A DNA stretch of 64,000 bases from Celeribacter sp. PS-C1 (GCF_019429625.1 NZ_JAHXRW010000005.1:124001-188000); one strand, 5' to 3'; shown: positions 17,214-26,360, counted from the stretch's first letter. Numbers and translations: made by a program. The notes: generated by a model not told the origin, from the letters alone.

Positions 17214-19328
17214 GTGACCGTTTTGCACAATAGCCTAGGACTTTCGACCTCACTGATTTTGTTAGGATTGTGTTCTGCTCAGGCGCAAGACGTAGAGCTG
17301 CGCTTTCCTGTGTCGGAATTCGGCACCCCCGGCTTGATCGACATGCCAACGGGTGAGGTGTTCGAGGATGGCACGTTGCTTTTGGCGTCGTCCTTTCAGG
17401 ATGGAGTTCAAAAATACACACTGAGTTTTCAGCTCACACCACGAATCTTTGGCTCATTCCGCTATGCCATCGTCGACAGTTTCGATGGCGGGGATGGTGC
17501 GCGCTATGACCGCAGTTTCGATTTTGGCTATCTGCTCGCGGAGGAAACTGCTCTACGTCCCTCTATGGTTGTGGGACTGCGCGATTTTGGCGGAACGGGG
17601 GTCTATGGCTCCGAATATGTCGCCGCGACCAAGCATTTTATGGATGACCGCCTCTCCGTGACGGGTGGCATCGGCTGGGGGCGATTGGGCAGCTATGGTG
17701 GCTTTCAAAACCCGCTGAATTTTTTCTCTGACGCATTCAACAACCGTTCGGAAAGTGTCGGCGCCGGCGGAGACACCGGACAGCTCGACTTTGATCAATG
17801 GTTTCGTGGAGATGCGGCCGTTTTCGGGGGACTGGCGTATCAAATTAATCCGCGGCTCACTTTCGCGCTTGAATACTCATCGGACGCGTATGAGACCGAA
17901 ATCGCGAACGCCGGTTTCGAGCATAAGACGCCCATAAACGCCGCACTGACCTACGGGTTCAATAATGGCGGAGGGCTGACGGTTTACGCGCTGCATGGGT
18001 CTGAGATTGGGTTTATGGCCAGCCTACCAGTCCATCCGCAAAAGCCACGATACAGCAGCGGGATCGAAGGGGCCCCGCCCGCCCTCTTGCCGCGCCGGAC
18101 GGCTGCGGCTCTGTCATGGGATGAGGCTAGCCTTCAGACTCGAGATAGCCACCTCTTTGCGGCTCTCGAAGCAGAGGGCATTGAGCTTGAAGGTGTTACA
18201 GTCCAAGGCGACACCGCCACGGTGCGCTTTGCCAATGGACGCTATCCCGCTGCGGCGCAGGCGCTTGGGCGCACGGCTCGGGTTTTGGCCAACACGACAC
18301 CCGCAGAGATCTCGACCTTCCGGCTTGAGGCCACAGCGAATGGCATGACCACCTCTCGCACCACGCTGCGCCGATCCGATCTCGAAGAGTTGGAATACGA
18401 TCTCGATGGCACGTGGCGCTCCTACGCCCGCGCTCGGATCGAGGATGCGCCCCGGACGGAAAGCCAATCTGTTTCAGGGGTCTATCCGAAGTTTGATTGG
18501 CGCATTACGCCTTATCTTGACCCGGCCTTGTTTGACCCCGACGAGCCCATACGCGCCGATCTCGGAGTTCAGGCCGAGGCGTCTTTTGCCCCTGTGCGTG
18601 GCCTGATTTTCTCCGGCACGATGCGTCAGCCGATCGCTGGCAACCTCGACGAAAGCACACGCCCCTCGAACTCCGTTCTGCCGCATGTGCGCACCGACAG
18701 CGTGTCCTATGCGACGCAATCCGATCTTGAGATCAAGCATCTGACGGCGGAATATTTCTTTCGCCCCGGCACCAACCTCTTTGGCCGCGTCACGGCGGGC
18801 TATCTTGAAACTATGTATGGTGGCGTCTCCGGTGAGCTGCTTTGGAAGCCCGTCAATGGCCCGCTCGCGCTGGGCGCTGAGCTTAACTATGCCAAGAAAC
18901 GCGAGTTCGATCAGCTGTTCGGCTTTCAGGAGTATGACATCGTGACCGGTCATGCCTCTGCCTATTATGATTTCGGCGGGGGTTATCTCGGTCAGGTCGA
19001 TGTCGGACGTTACCTCGCGGGCGACTATGGCGCGACCTTCTCCTTGGATCGCGAATTCGACAACGGCTTCCGGGTCGGTGCTTTCTTTACCCTCACGGAT
19101 GTGTCCTTCGATGACTTTGGCGAAGGCTCTTTCGACAAGGGGATCCGTTTCACGGTGCCGATCGACTGGCTGAGCGGCACCGCGACGCAAGGCGGCTATG
19201 GCACGACCATCCGCCCGGTTCTTCGGGATGGTGGTGCGCGTCTCGATGTGCGCAATCGTCTCTACGAGGTCGTTCGCGGCTCGCAAACCAACGAGTTGGA
19301 AGACCGTTGGGGCAAATTCTGGAGGTGA
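17214..19328 (+). CDS. yjbH: YjbH/GfcD-like exopolysaccharide outer-membrane protein
   Basis: This is a large beta-strand-rich protein (about 704 residues from GTG 17214) of the YjbH family, which in enterobacteria belongs to the yjbEFGH/gfc polysaccharide secretion operons. A hydrophobic signal ending SAQAQ precedes the mature part, and EFGTPGLIDMPTGEVFEDG opens it, as in the family. Strand-rich aromatic segments continue to the end (RLYEVVRGSQTNELEDRWG). GTG 17214 has AGGTGGAG just upstream; GTG 17091 and ATG 17124 or 17130 would add 28 to 41 residues. The lipoprotein gene yjbF follows after 5 bases, so the two are probably one operon. Confidence 0.82.
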   Translation: MTVLHNSLGLSTSLILLGLCSAQAQDVELRFPVSEFGTPGLIDMPTGEVFEDGTLLLASSFQDGVQKYTLSFQLTPRIFGSFRYAIVDSFDGGDGARYDRSFDFGYLLAEETALRPSMVVGLRDFGGTGVYGSEYVAATKHFMDDRLSVTGGIGWGRLGSYGGFQNPLNFFSDAFNNRSESVGAGGDTGQLDFDQWFRGDAAVFGGLAYQINPRLTFALEYSSDAYETEIANAGFEHKTPINAALTYGFNNGGGLTVYALHGSEIGFMASLPVHPQKPRYSSGIEGAPPALLPRRTAAALSWDEASLQTRDSHLFAALEAEGIELEGVTVQGDTATVRFANGRYPAAAQALGRTARVLANTTPAEISTFRLEATANGMTTSRTTLRRSDLEELEYDLDGTWRSYARARIEDAPRTESQSVSGVYPKFDWRITPYLDPALFDPDEPIRADLGVQAEASFAPVRGLIFSGTMRQPIAGNLDESTRPSNSVLPHVRTDSVSYATQSDLEIKHLTAEYFFRPGTNLFGRVTAGYLETMYGGVSGELLWKPVNGPLALGAELNYAKKREFDQLFGFQEYDIVTGHASAYYDFGGGYLGQVDVGRYLAGDYGATFSLDREFDNGFRVGAFFTLTDVSFDDFGEGSFDKGIRFTVPIDWLSGTATQGGYGTTIRPVLRDGGARLDVRNRLYEVVRGSQTNELEDRWGKFWR

Positions 19329-19333
19329 CCGAC

Positions 19334-19978
19334 ATGTTGCGCCGCATCCCTTTTGTTGCTGTTCTTTTGACGGGTTTGGCGGCCTGTTCCTCCAATCCTG
19401 AGGACAGCCGCTTGCTCAAGGACTATTTTCAAGGCGCCGATGAGGCCGAGCCGAATGCCGCCTTTGTGGCTGCGCGTGACGTCAATGCGCCGACCTATAT
19501 CGGCTCGCTGCAAACGCAGGAGAACGCCTATACGTTGTTCGCCCGGCAAACCACCAATGCCAAAGGTGAATCCACCTGGGTCTCTCCGGACAATCTGTCT
19601 CTGGGGATGGTCGATGGCATGATCATCGCGACCCGTGGCTTTGGCGATGATCAGATGGCCGGGGATGCGCGTCAGACACTGGCTGCGCTCAAAACGGGTC
19701 AAAATCGGATCACGGAGCATTTCGTCACCCGTCTCGACGGCGACAATCAGGCGCGCACGCTTGCCTTCCGCTGCGACGTGGCATTTCAAAAACAGGATGC
19801 CGTGCAGCTGAGCGAGGCCTACACCGCCAATACGGATTTGTTCCTCGAGACCTGCCGAAACGGTGAGACGGATTTCGTCAATTTCTTTTGGATCGAACGC
19901 GGCAGTCGTCAGATCGTCCAGTCGCGGCAATGGATCAGCGACGAAACCGGCGCGTTGGCGCTCCGTTTCGTCAAGTAG
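19334..19978 (+). CDS. yjbF: YjbF/GfcB-like lipoprotein
   Basis: This is a 214-residue lipoprotein with a type II signal (MLRRIPFVAVLLTGLAACSS, Cys at 18). The body resembles YjbF/GfcB, lipoproteins of group 4 capsule and exopolysaccharide systems, with the segment ETDFVNFFWIE...VQSRQWISDETG near the C-terminus. The start at 19334 has a perfect GGAGGTG ribosome site inside the end of yjbH; an in-frame start at 19307 would give no clean signal. Only yjbH and yjbF are seen; yjbG/gfcC-like and yjbE-like genes are absent here. It is convergent with the polyprenyl synthase gene. Confidence 0.82.
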   Translation: MLRRIPFVAVLLTGLAACSSNPEDSRLLKDYFQGADEAEPNAAFVAARDVNAPTYIGSLQTQENAYTLFARQTTNAKGESTWVSPDNLSLGMVDGMIIATRGFGDDQMAGDARQTLAALKTGQNRITEHFVTRLDGDNQARTLAFRCDVAFQKQDAVQLSEAYTANTDLFLETCRNGETDFVNFFWIERGSRQIVQSRQWISDETGALALRFVK

Positions 19979-19986
19979 TCACTCCG

Positions 19987-21000
19987 TTAGCGGACGCGGG
20001 CGACCACGTAGTCTGCGATGTCCGAGAGCATCTCGACAATCTCGCCATTGGGCAGGGCCTTGAGCGCGTCCTTGGCTCTCGCGGACCACTCCAACGCCAC
20101 ATCGCGCGTGTCTTCCAGCGCGTTGTGACGGTTCAGCAGAGCAATCGCATGGTCGAGATCGCCCTCTTCCTGCTTGCCCTTCTCGATGGTCCGCACCCAA
20201 AAGGCGCGTTCTTCATCGTCGCCTTTGGCAATCGCCTTGATCAGCGGCAGGGTCAGTTTGCGTTCGCGGAAATCGTCGCCGATGTTCTTGCCGGTCTGCT
20301 CGGAGCCCCAGTAATCCAACAGATCGTCGACGATCTGGAAGGAAATCCCAAGCGCATCGCCATAGTCGAACAGCGCTTTGACCACCGTCTCATCGGCCTC
20401 GGCGAGAACGCCACCGACTTCGGTCGCCGCAGAAAACAGCGCCGCCGTTTTGCCACGTACGACTTGCAGGTAGATGCTCTCATCCGTCTTCAAATCCTGC
20501 GCTGCGGTGAGCTGAAGCACCTCGCCCTCGGCAATCGTCGCTGAGGCGTTCGACAGGATCTGCAACACGCGCATATTGTCCGCGTCTGTCATCAACTGGA
20601 ACGCGCGCGCGAAAAGGTAATCGCCGACCAGAACCGAAGATTTGTTGTCCCACAACAGGTTGGCCGTCGGACGCCCGCGACGCTGAGCGCTTTCGTCCAC
20701 CACATCGTCATGCAAAAGCGTCGCGGTATGGATGAACTCGACCGTCGCGGCGAGGTGGACGTGATAGGGACCCTCATAGCCACAGGCCTTTGCCGCCGCC
20801 AGCGTCAGCATCGGGCGCAGGCGCTTGCCGCCCGCCTCGATCAAATGCGCGGTCACTTCGGGGATGCGGGGCGCGTGTTTCGAGGACATCCGCTCTCGGA
20901 TCAGCGCATTCACCGCATCCAGCTCCGGCGCCAAAGCCAAGGCCAGTTTCTCATGCGGCTTGACGGCAGCTTTCTCCAGATCCACTTTCTCCAGCCCCAT
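19987..21000 (-). CDS. ispB: Long-chain polyprenyl diphosphate synthase (octa/decaprenyl type)
   Basis: This is a 337-residue trans-prenyltransferase that elongates farnesyl diphosphate with isopentenyl diphosphate to make the ubiquinone side chain; in alphaproteobacteria this is usually decaprenyl. The first aspartate-rich motif DDVVD is at 98-102 and the second, DDLLD, follows about 125 residues later. GGKRLRP at 58-64 is the substrate-binding region. ATG 21000 has a GGGGGA ribosome site, whereas the open frame extends to 21030. The exact chain length cannot be read with certainty; small residues before DDVVD are consistent with a long product. Confidence 0.9.
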   Translation of the reverse strand: MGLEKVDLEKAAVKPHEKLALALAPELDAVNALIRERMSSKHAPRIPEVTAHLIEAGGKRLRPMLTLAAAKACGYEGPYHVHLAATVEFIHTATLLHDDVVDESAQRRGRPTANLLWDNKSSVLVGDYLFARAFQLMTDADNMRVLQILSNASATIAEGEVLQLTAAQDLKTDESIYLQVVRGKTAALFSAATEVGGVLAEADETVVKALFDYGDALGISFQIVDDLLDYWGSEQTGKNIGDDFRERKLTLPLIKAIAKGDDEERAFWVRTIEKGKQEEGDLDHAIALLNRHNALEDTRDVALEWSARAKDALKALPNGEIVEMLSDIADYVVARVR

Positions 21001-21059
21001 GTGCGATCCCCCGCTTGCTCTGCTCGACAAACCTTTCGGACTGCCGTTAAATCAACGTG

Positions 21060-21278
21060 ATGAAACAGCTTCTCCGCACCACCGACCCGACCCAGATCGT
21101 TTATGCCAAAGCCCTTCTGTCGGGGGAGGATATAGACTGCTTTGAAATGGACGTCCATATGAGCGTCCTCGAGGGCAGCATTGGCATTTTGCCGCGTCGT
21201 CTCATGGTCCGCGACGAAGACCTCAATCAGGCGCGGCGCATCCTCAAAGACAATGATTTCGAGTTGGAAGATTTGTGA
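21060..21278 (+). CDS. DUF2007 small protein
   Basis: This is a 72-residue protein matching DUF2007, small proteins of unknown function sometimes called putative signal-transducing proteins. Typical features are KQLLRTTDPTQIVYAKALLSG at the start and RLMVRDEDLNQARRIL near the end. There is no membrane segment. GTG 21057 directly before ATG 21060 is an alternative start. The stop overlaps the next start by 4 bases, so translation is probably coupled to the methyltransferase gene. It is divergent from ispB with about 60 bases between. Confidence 0.8.
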   Translation: MKQLLRTTDPTQIVYAKALLSGEDIDCFEMDVHMSVLEGSIGILPRRLMVRDEDLNQARRILKDNDFELEDL

Positions 21279-22036
21279 ACGCCTCCTCTGATCTGAGCTG
21301 CGACGCCTTTCTGGGCGGGCGGCTCAACATTTTTCAGCCCGTCAAAGGGTACCGTGCAGGTGTCGATCCCGTGCTTTTGGCGGCGGCGACGCCCGCGCGC
21401 CTCGGTGAGAGTGTTCTTGAATTGGGCTGTGGGGCGGGCGTCGCTTCCTTGTGCCTGCATGCCCGCATTGAAAACCTGCATCTGACCGGGGTGGAACTTC
21501 AACCTTTCTACGCCGATCTTGCGCGCCGCAACGCGGAGGAAAACCGCGCCGACCTCACTGTTTTCACGTCAGATTTACGGCATTTGCCGTCAGAGTTGCG
21601 CGCACAGAGTTTCGATCACGTCATTGCCAATCCACCCTACTATGAACGCAGCCGTTCGACGGCCGCAGATGACGCCGGGCGCGATTTGGCGCTGGCCGGA
21701 GAGACGCCTCTGGAGGCATGGGTCGATGTGGCGGCCCGGCGGTTGAAGCCGAAGGGGTATCTGACGATGATCCAGAAAGCGGATCGCCTGCCGGACCTGA
21801 TTTGCGCGATGCAGGGGCGGTTGGGCTCAATCCGCGTGCGCCCGATCCAACCCCGTGTCGGCCGTGTGGCCGAACTGGTTCTCGTTCAGGGGCGCAAAGG
21901 CGGTCGGGCTGCATTTATCCTCGAACCGGCACTTTTGATGCACAAAGGCGTGCGTCACGAACACGATGGCGAGAGCTATGCTGACGATGTGCTAACGATT
22001 TTGCGAGATGGCGCATCCTTGCCGTGGTCGCGTTAA
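21275..22036 (+). CDS. trmN6: tRNA1(Val) (adenine37-N6)-methyltransferase-like protein
   Basis: This is a 253-residue SAM-dependent methyltransferase. The SAM-binding motif LELGCGAGVASL is at 49-60, and the N6-adenine catalytic motif NPPY is at 119-122, followed by ERSRSTAADDAGRDLA, characteristic of the TrmN6/YfiC group. The predicted role is methylation of A37 in tRNA-Val; other substrates are possible because several NPPY enzymes look alike. The start is GTG 21275, overlapping the DUF2007 stop by 4 bases. Confidence 0.83.
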   Translation: MNASSDLSCDAFLGGRLNIFQPVKGYRAGVDPVLLAAATPARLGESVLELGCGAGVASLCLHARIENLHLTGVELQPFYADLARRNAEENRADLTVFTSDLRHLPSELRAQSFDHVIANPPYYERSRSTAADDAGRDLALAGETPLEAWVDVAARRLKPKGYLTMIQKADRLPDLICAMQGRLGSIRVRPIQPRVGRVAELVLVQGRKGGRAAFILEPALLMHKGVRHEHDGESYADDVLTILRDGASLPWSR

Positions 22037-22172
22037 GGGTTTGGCAATATTTCGCGTGGGAGCCTATATGGGTCACATTGTTGCAAAAACAAGCCGTGAC
22101 ACGACTCAAATTCTATGGTGCACTTGTTACATAGCTTTTACAAAGCTGCACCCCAACTAGAGAGGAGAAGAC

Positions 22173-22340
22173 ATGAGCTTGACGTCCCACATTGAGGAAC
22201 TGAAGAAAAAGCACAAATCCCTCTCGGAGGCCGTTGAACACGCCCAGCGTTCGCCGTCTACCGATGACCTTCGGATCGCCGATCTGAAGAAACAGAAACT
22301 CCGTATCAAAGAAGAGATCGCGCGCCTTTCCACAACCTGA
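22173..22340 (+). CDS. YdcH-like DUF465 small protein
   Basis: This is a 55-residue, highly charged helical protein. MSLTSHIEELKKKHKSLSEA opens it and KKQKLRIKEEIARL is near the end, the pattern of DUF465 (YdcH) proteins. AGAGGAG 6 bases before the ATG strongly supports translation. The family forms short helical hairpins and its function is not established. It stands alone, 136 bases after the methyltransferase gene, and is convergent with the EamA gene 9 bases away. Confidence 0.85.
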   Translation: MSLTSHIEELKKKHKSLSEAVEHAQRSPSTDDLRIADLKKQKLRIKEEIARLSTT

Positions 22341-22349
22341 AGCGCTTTA

Positions 22350-23213
22350 TCAACGGGCTTGGCGGCTTTGATATGCGGCCAGCCCTGCGCCCGCTGTGAT
22401 CAGCAGGGCAGATAAAATCAGGGTGGCGCGGGGTTCTGCGATCTTCGCGCCGACCAAAACAAGCGTGGACAGCAATGGCGCGGCGTATGACGCAGTTCCC
22501 AAAAGCTGAATGTTTCCTCGCTTCACCCCAATATCCCAAACATAAAATGCTGCGCCGACAGGTCCAAGACCGAGCGCGATCATGCTTGCCCATCCCAACT
22601 GGGTCGAGGGCCAGATGGTCTCCTCCAACGCCAGATGCGCGATCAGCGACAGGACGGCTGTGGCGAGGCAATAGACCGTGACTACCATGCTCGACACCGA
22701 CTGAAACCGGCGCGAAATCACAGAATAACTCGACCACGTCAGCGCACAGGCCCCTGCAAGCAGGTATCCCGCCACGTGCCCCTCGACAAAAGACGCTCCT
22801 TTCGCGACGATAAGTGCCGCGCCGAGAAACGAAATGGCCGCGCCGAGCAGATGCAGCGGGCGCAGATGCTCTCCCGGTAAAAGTCCTGAAAACAGCACGA
22901 TCAACAAAGGCCAGAGATAGGCGATCAATCCGGCTTCGGCGGGAGGCGCGGCTTTGAGGGCGGAGAAATAGAGGAAGTGATAGCCAAAAAGCCCCACGGT
23001 TCCAAAGGCGTAAATCGATAATGGCACACCGCGCAACTCATGCCAGCGCTTGCTCACGGTGGTCCAGACGACCCCGATGGCGCCGCCGATGGCGAAACAC
23101 ACCGCGTTAAGCTGCAAAGCGGGAACTTCGCCCGCGCCCACGGTGAACAGGGCCAAAAGCGCCCAGAGCAAGACGGCGATAAATCCGATGGCGGTGGCAG
23201 TGGTTTTGGTCAT
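22350..23213 (-). CDS. EamA-domain transporter (DMT superfamily, YddG-like)
   Basis: This is a 287-residue inner-membrane protein with ten predicted helices in two EamA repeats. MTKTTATAIGFIAVLLWALL opens it, and GYHFLYFSALKAAPPAEAGL (about 87-106) closes the first repeat core. Overall it resembles the aromatic amino-acid exporter YddG subgroup, but the substrate is a guess. ATG 23213 was chosen because everything upstream in the frame is polar and atypical. Transcription is leftward, downstream of phaB and its terminator. Confidence 0.8.
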   Translation of the reverse strand: MTKTTATAIGFIAVLLWALLALFTVGAGEVPALQLNAVCFAIGGAIGVVWTTVSKRWHELRGVPLSIYAFGTVGLFGYHFLYFSALKAAPPAEAGLIAYLWPLLIVLFSGLLPGEHLRPLHLLGAAISFLGAALIVAKGASFVEGHVAGYLLAGACALTWSSYSVISRRFQSVSSMVVTVYCLATAVLSLIAHLALEETIWPSTQLGWASMIALGLGPVGAAFYVWDIGVKRGNIQLLGTASYAAPLLSTLVLVGAKIAEPRATLILSALLITAGAGLAAYQSRQAR

Positions 23214-23245
23214 ACCGGCGATTAAGGCGGATTTTGCCGGGAGAG

Positions 23246-23278
23246 CAATAAAAAAGGGGCCGCACTCATGCAGCCCCA
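23246..23278 (-). terminator. Rho-independent terminator after phaB
   Basis: On the minus strand a stem GGGGCTGC / GCGGCCCC with a short loop is followed by six T residues. It lies 27 bases after the phaB stop and just before the EamA gene start, so it should separate the two transcripts. Confidence 0.75.
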
Positions 23279-23304
23279 ATCGCTTATGGCGTTTGCAGTC
23301 CCGA

Positions 23305-24027
23305 TCAGGCCAAATATTGCCCGCCGTTGGCGGTAATGGTCGACCCTGTGATAAAGCCCGCCTCATCGGAGGCCAAGAACACGACGCAGCGCGCGATGTC
23401 TTCCGGTTCGCCCAGTCGGCCGACGGGGATGGTCGAAATGATCGATTCACGCACTTTTTCCGGCACAGCCATGACCATTTCGGTCGCGATATAGCCCGGG
23501 CAGATCACGTTCACGGTGATGCCTGCGCGTGCGCCCTCTTGCGCCAGAGCTTTGGTAAAGCCGATGTCACCGGCTTTCGCAGCAGAGTAGTTGGCCTGAC
23601 CAAACTGGCCTTTTTGACCGTTGATCGAACTGATGTTGATCACACGGCCGAATTTGCGTTCGCGCATGCCGGGCCAAAGCGGGTGGGTCATGTTGAACAC
23701 GCCAGACAGGTTGGTGTCCATCACCTCTTGCCACTGTTCGCGGCTCATCTTGTGGAACGGCGCGTCGCGCGTGATCCCCGCATTATTCACGAGAACTTCG
23801 ACCGGACCGAGGTCGGCTTCGACCTTGGCGATGCCGTCCGCGCAGGCATCGTAATCGGCCACAGACCATTTGTAGGTCTTGATGCCGGTTTCTTCGGTGA
23901 ATTTCGCGGCCGCCTCATCATTGCCGGCATAGGTCGCTGCCACGGTGTAGCCAGCCTCTTTCAAGGCCATGGAAATGGCTGCGCCAATCCCGCGTGATCC
24001 CCCGGTCACAAGAGCAACTCTGGACAT
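23305..24027 (-). CDS. phaB: Acetoacetyl-CoA reductase
   Basis: This is a 240-residue short-chain dehydrogenase that reduces acetoacetyl-CoA to (R)-3-hydroxybutyryl-CoA with NADPH for polyhydroxybutyrate synthesis. The nucleotide motif TGGSRGIGAAI is at 8-18, NNAGITRD lies near 85-92, and the catalytic Ser and YxxxK are in INGQKGQFGQANYSAAKAG. The family-specific GQ-x-GQ-x-NYSAAK and DTNLSGVFN strings make PhaB far more likely than FabG. It follows phaA on the same strand with a terminator-like hairpin between, so the two may be only partly co-transcribed. Confidence 0.95.
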   Translation of the reverse strand: MSRVALVTGGSRGIGAAISMALKEAGYTVAATYAGNDEAAAKFTEETGIKTYKWSVADYDACADGIAKVEADLGPVEVLVNNAGITRDAPFHKMSREQWQEVMDTNLSGVFNMTHPLWPGMRERKFGRVINISSINGQKGQFGQANYSAAKAGDIGFTKALAQEGARAGITVNVICPGYIATEMVMAVPEKVRESIISTIPVGRLGEPEDIARCVVFLASDEAGFITGSTITANGGQYLA

Positions 24028-24156
24028 GATATCCTCCTTATCACTGTTCCCTTAGAAATCTTGTTATCCAAAATATTTCGCATTCGCAATATTATTACTT
24101 ATGCAAATGCAGAATATTTTAAATCCTCTATCTGGATTCGTCTAACAAGCTTAGAT
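24028..24156 (-). promoter_or_regulatory. A+T-rich upstream region of phaB
   Basis: This is an A+T-rich spacer between the phaA terminator and phaB. It contains repeated TGC/GCA elements around 24079-24110, one of which reads CTGC-ATTT-GCAT on the minus strand, a one-mismatch version of the CTGC-N3-4-GCAG PhaR site. It probably holds a separate phaB promoter; the boxes are not assigned. Confidence 0.4.
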
Positions 24157-24179
24157 GAAGGGGCCGTGACGGCCCCTTC
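24157..24179 (-). terminator. Terminator-like hairpin after phaA
   Basis: A perfect 11-base stem (GAAGGGGCCGT / ACGGCCCCTTC, one-base centre) lies about 10 bases after the phaA stop. The T-tract on the minus strand is weak (ATCTAAGCTTG), so termination may be partial. Confidence 0.6.
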
Positions 24180-24189
24180 TCTCATTGGA

Positions 24190-25365
24190 TCAATCGCGCT
24201 CGAGGCAGACAGCAACGCCCATGCCGCCACCGATGCAGAGCGTGGCAAGGCCTTTCTTGGCGTCACGGCGCTGCATTTCAAACAGCAGTGTGTTGAGGAT
24301 ACGCGCGCCAGAGGCCCCGATCGGGTGACCGATGGCAATAGCACCGCCATTGACGTTCACGATGGCCGGATCCCAGCCCATGTCCTTGTTCACGGCACAG
24401 GCCTGAGCCGCGAAGGCTTCGTTGGCTTCGACGAGATCCAGATCCTCTGCCTTCCATCCGGCTTTTTCGAGCGCTTTGCGCGAGGCAAAGATCGGACCAA
24501 CGCCCATGATCGACGGATCAAGACCTGCGGTGGCATAAGAGGCAATGCGCGCAAGCGGTTTGATGCCACGTTTCTCGGCGTTCTCGGCAGACATCAAAAG
24601 CGCACCTGCCGCACCATCGTTGATGCCGGAGGCATTGCCCGCCGTCACAGAGCCTTCGCGATCGAACGCCGGGCGCAGTTTCTGCATGTTCTCGAGAGTC
24701 GCGCCGTGACGGATGTATTCGTCCTGATCGACAACGATCTCCCCTTTGCGGGTTTTTACCGTAAAGGGCGTGATCTCATCCGCAAATTTGCCAGCTTTCT
24801 GAGCGGCTTCGGCTTTGTTTTGCGAGGCAAGTGCGAATTCGTCCTGCATCTCGCGGGAAATCTGCCACTGGTTGGCGACGTTTTCGGCGGTGATCCCCAT
24901 GTGATAGCCGTTGAAGGCATCCCAAAGACCGTCCTTGATCATCGAATCGATGAACTTCATATCGCCCATCTTGTGACCCGCACGCAGGTTGGCGACGTGG
25001 GGGGACAGCGACATGTTTTCTTGGCCACCGGCGCAGACGATGTCCGCATCTCCGAGCATGATGTGCTGCGCGGCCAGAGCGATCGTGCGCAGGCCGGATC
25101 CACACACCTGGTTGATGCTCCAAGCCGCGGCTTCTTGCGGAAGGCCTGCATTGATATGGGCCTGACGCGCCGGGTTCTGGCCTTGGCCTGCAGTCAAAAC
25201 CTGACCGAGGATGGTTTCAGACACTTCCCCTTTTTCGATGCCGGCACGTTCCACAAGCGCTTCAAGGACGCAGGCGCCAAGATCATGCGCCGGGGTGTTT
25301 GCAAAGGAGCCGGAAAAACTTCCGACGGCGGTCCGCGCTGCGGATGCGATAACGACATTGGTCAT
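24190..25365 (-). CDS. phaA: Acetyl-CoA C-acetyltransferase (beta-ketothiolase)
   Basis: This is a 391-residue biosynthetic thiolase that condenses two acetyl-CoA to acetoacetyl-CoA. Nucleophile Cys88 is in [10 protein letters not shown], the catalytic His is in [14 protein letters not shown] near 347, and the acid/base Cys is in CIGGGMG near 377. Length and motifs are standard. Paired with phaB it supplies monomers for polyhydroxybutyrate and, in organisms of this type, feeds the ethylmalonyl-CoA pathway to which mcl1 (38895-39854) belongs. A candidate PhaR operator lies about 92 bases upstream. Confidence 0.96.
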   Translation of the reverse strand: MTNVVIASAARTAVGSFSGSFANTPAHDLGACVLEALVERAGIEKGEVSETILGQVLTAGQGQNPARQAHINAGLPQEAAAWSINQVCGSGLRTIALAAQHIMLGDADIVCAGGQENMSLSPHVANLRAGHKMGDMKFIDSMIKDGLWDAFNGYHMGITAENVANQWQISREMQDEFALASQNKAEAAQKAGKFADEITPFTVKTRKGEIVVDQDEYIRHGATLENMQKLRPAFDREGSVTAGNASGINDGAAGALLMSAENAEKRGIKPLARIASYATAGLDPSIMGVGPIFASRKALEKAGWKAEDLDLVEANEAFAAQACAVNKDMGWDPAIVNVNGGAIAIGHPIGASGARILNTLLFEMQRRDAKKGLATLCIGGGMGVAVCLERD

Positions 25366-25456
25366 GATGACAGTCTCTCTCCCGATTGTTTAAGGGGAGA
25401 TTGCCCAAAGGGCGTGGATTTTGCAACAAAGTTGCTCGACTCCCCTGATTTAGGTC

Positions 25457-25476
25457 TATGCTGCGCACGCAGCATA
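25457..25476. promoter_or_regulatory. Candidate PhaR operator upstream of phaA
   Basis: The inverted repeat TATGCTGCG-CA-CGCAGCATA contains CTGC-GCAC-GCAG, an exact fit to the CTGC-N3-4-GCAG site described for the PHB regulator PhaR in Paracoccus and Rhodobacter. It lies between phaA and the EAL gene. Binding is inferred; no phaR gene is in the window. Confidence 0.6.
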
Positions 25477-25532
25477 ATCAACCTTCATCGGGAAGCTGGG
25501 GCGCTTTGCCGTCGTTTTCTTGGGTCGAGGTG

Positions 25533-26360
25533 TCAGCCAACTTTACGCGTCCGCTCTCGATTGCGCCAAACCGGATCAATGGTCGCCGCACCAAAATAGT
25601 GCCCTTGCATACAATCGATCCCGATTTCGGTCAGATACTCTGCGTCGGCGGAGTTCTCCACAAATTCCGCAACGGTATACATGTCGAAATGTTTCGCGAC
25701 GGAGACCAGAGCCTGCGTTAGCACTTGGTTGTCTGTATTCGAGGCAATGCCGCGGATGAATTCCCCATCGATTTTCACGATGTCGAAATAGAAGTCCTTG
25801 AGGTAGCGAAAGGCCGTGTAGCCCGCGCCAAAATCATCCAGCGCAAAGGAAATGCCCATCGACTGAAGCTCCGACATGAAGACGGAGACCAGATCAGGCA
25901 TGACCATGGCTGAGCTTTCCGTGATCTCTAGGATCAGCCGCTCTGCGATTGTTGGCCCCTTGGCCAAGCCGGCTGCGAGCGTTTCTTTCCACCTGGGATA
26001 GCCGATGGAGCGGGCCGACATGTTGATTGCCAGGCGGAGATCAGGATGTTCATCGAGCGCGCGCAGGCCCAGCTCAAGCGCTAGACAGTCCAGCACGCGC
26101 CCCGTTTCGGTTGTTTCCGCCACATCAATGAATTCTCGCGCGGGAATCACGCGTCCCGTTTGGTCAAGTACGCGAACTAGGCCTTCGTAAAAGGCGGGTC
26201 GATCAGGGCGCAGAGTTTGAACGATGGGTTGATAGGCCAGCATCACCTGTTTTTTGCGCAAGGCCTCCTGAACCATACCCATCGTATTCAGATCACGGCT
26301 CGCAATCGCTGCGGACAGTGGGCTTCCTAATTCGTTATGGTCATAGAAAGAGTCGTTCAT
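25533..26360 (-). CDS. EAL-domain protein (probable c-di-GMP phosphodiesterase)
   Basis: This is a 275-residue cytoplasmic protein consisting almost entirely of one EAL domain with no GGDEF or sensor part. Conserved residues for c-di-GMP hydrolysis are present: E59 in the variant signature EGL, N113, E145 (LEITE), D175/D176 (DDFGAGY), K197 (VKIDGEF), E232 or E235, and Q252 (MQGHYF). It therefore looks active despite EGL replacing EAL. ATG 26360 has an AAGGTGA ribosome site; the frame extends to 26468 without one. It is divergent from a PAS-domain gene. Confidence 0.85.
   Translation of the reverse strand: MNDSFYDHNELGSPLSAAIASRDLNTMGMVQEALRKKQVMLAYQPIVQTLRPDRPAFYEGLVRVLDQTGRVIPAREFIDVAETTETGRVLDCLALELGLRALDEHPDLRLAINMSARSIGYPRWKETLAAGLAKGPTIAERLILEITESSAMVMPDLVSVFMSELQSMGISFALDDFGAGYTAFRYLKDFYFDIVKIDGEFIRGIASNTDNQVLTQALVSVAKHFDMYTVAEFVENSADAEYLTEIGIDCMQGHYFGAATIDPVWRNRERTRKVG

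Noticed and set aside
24061-25599. 512-codon open frame on the plus strand
   Set aside because: It is antisense to phaA, which carries all thiolase motifs.
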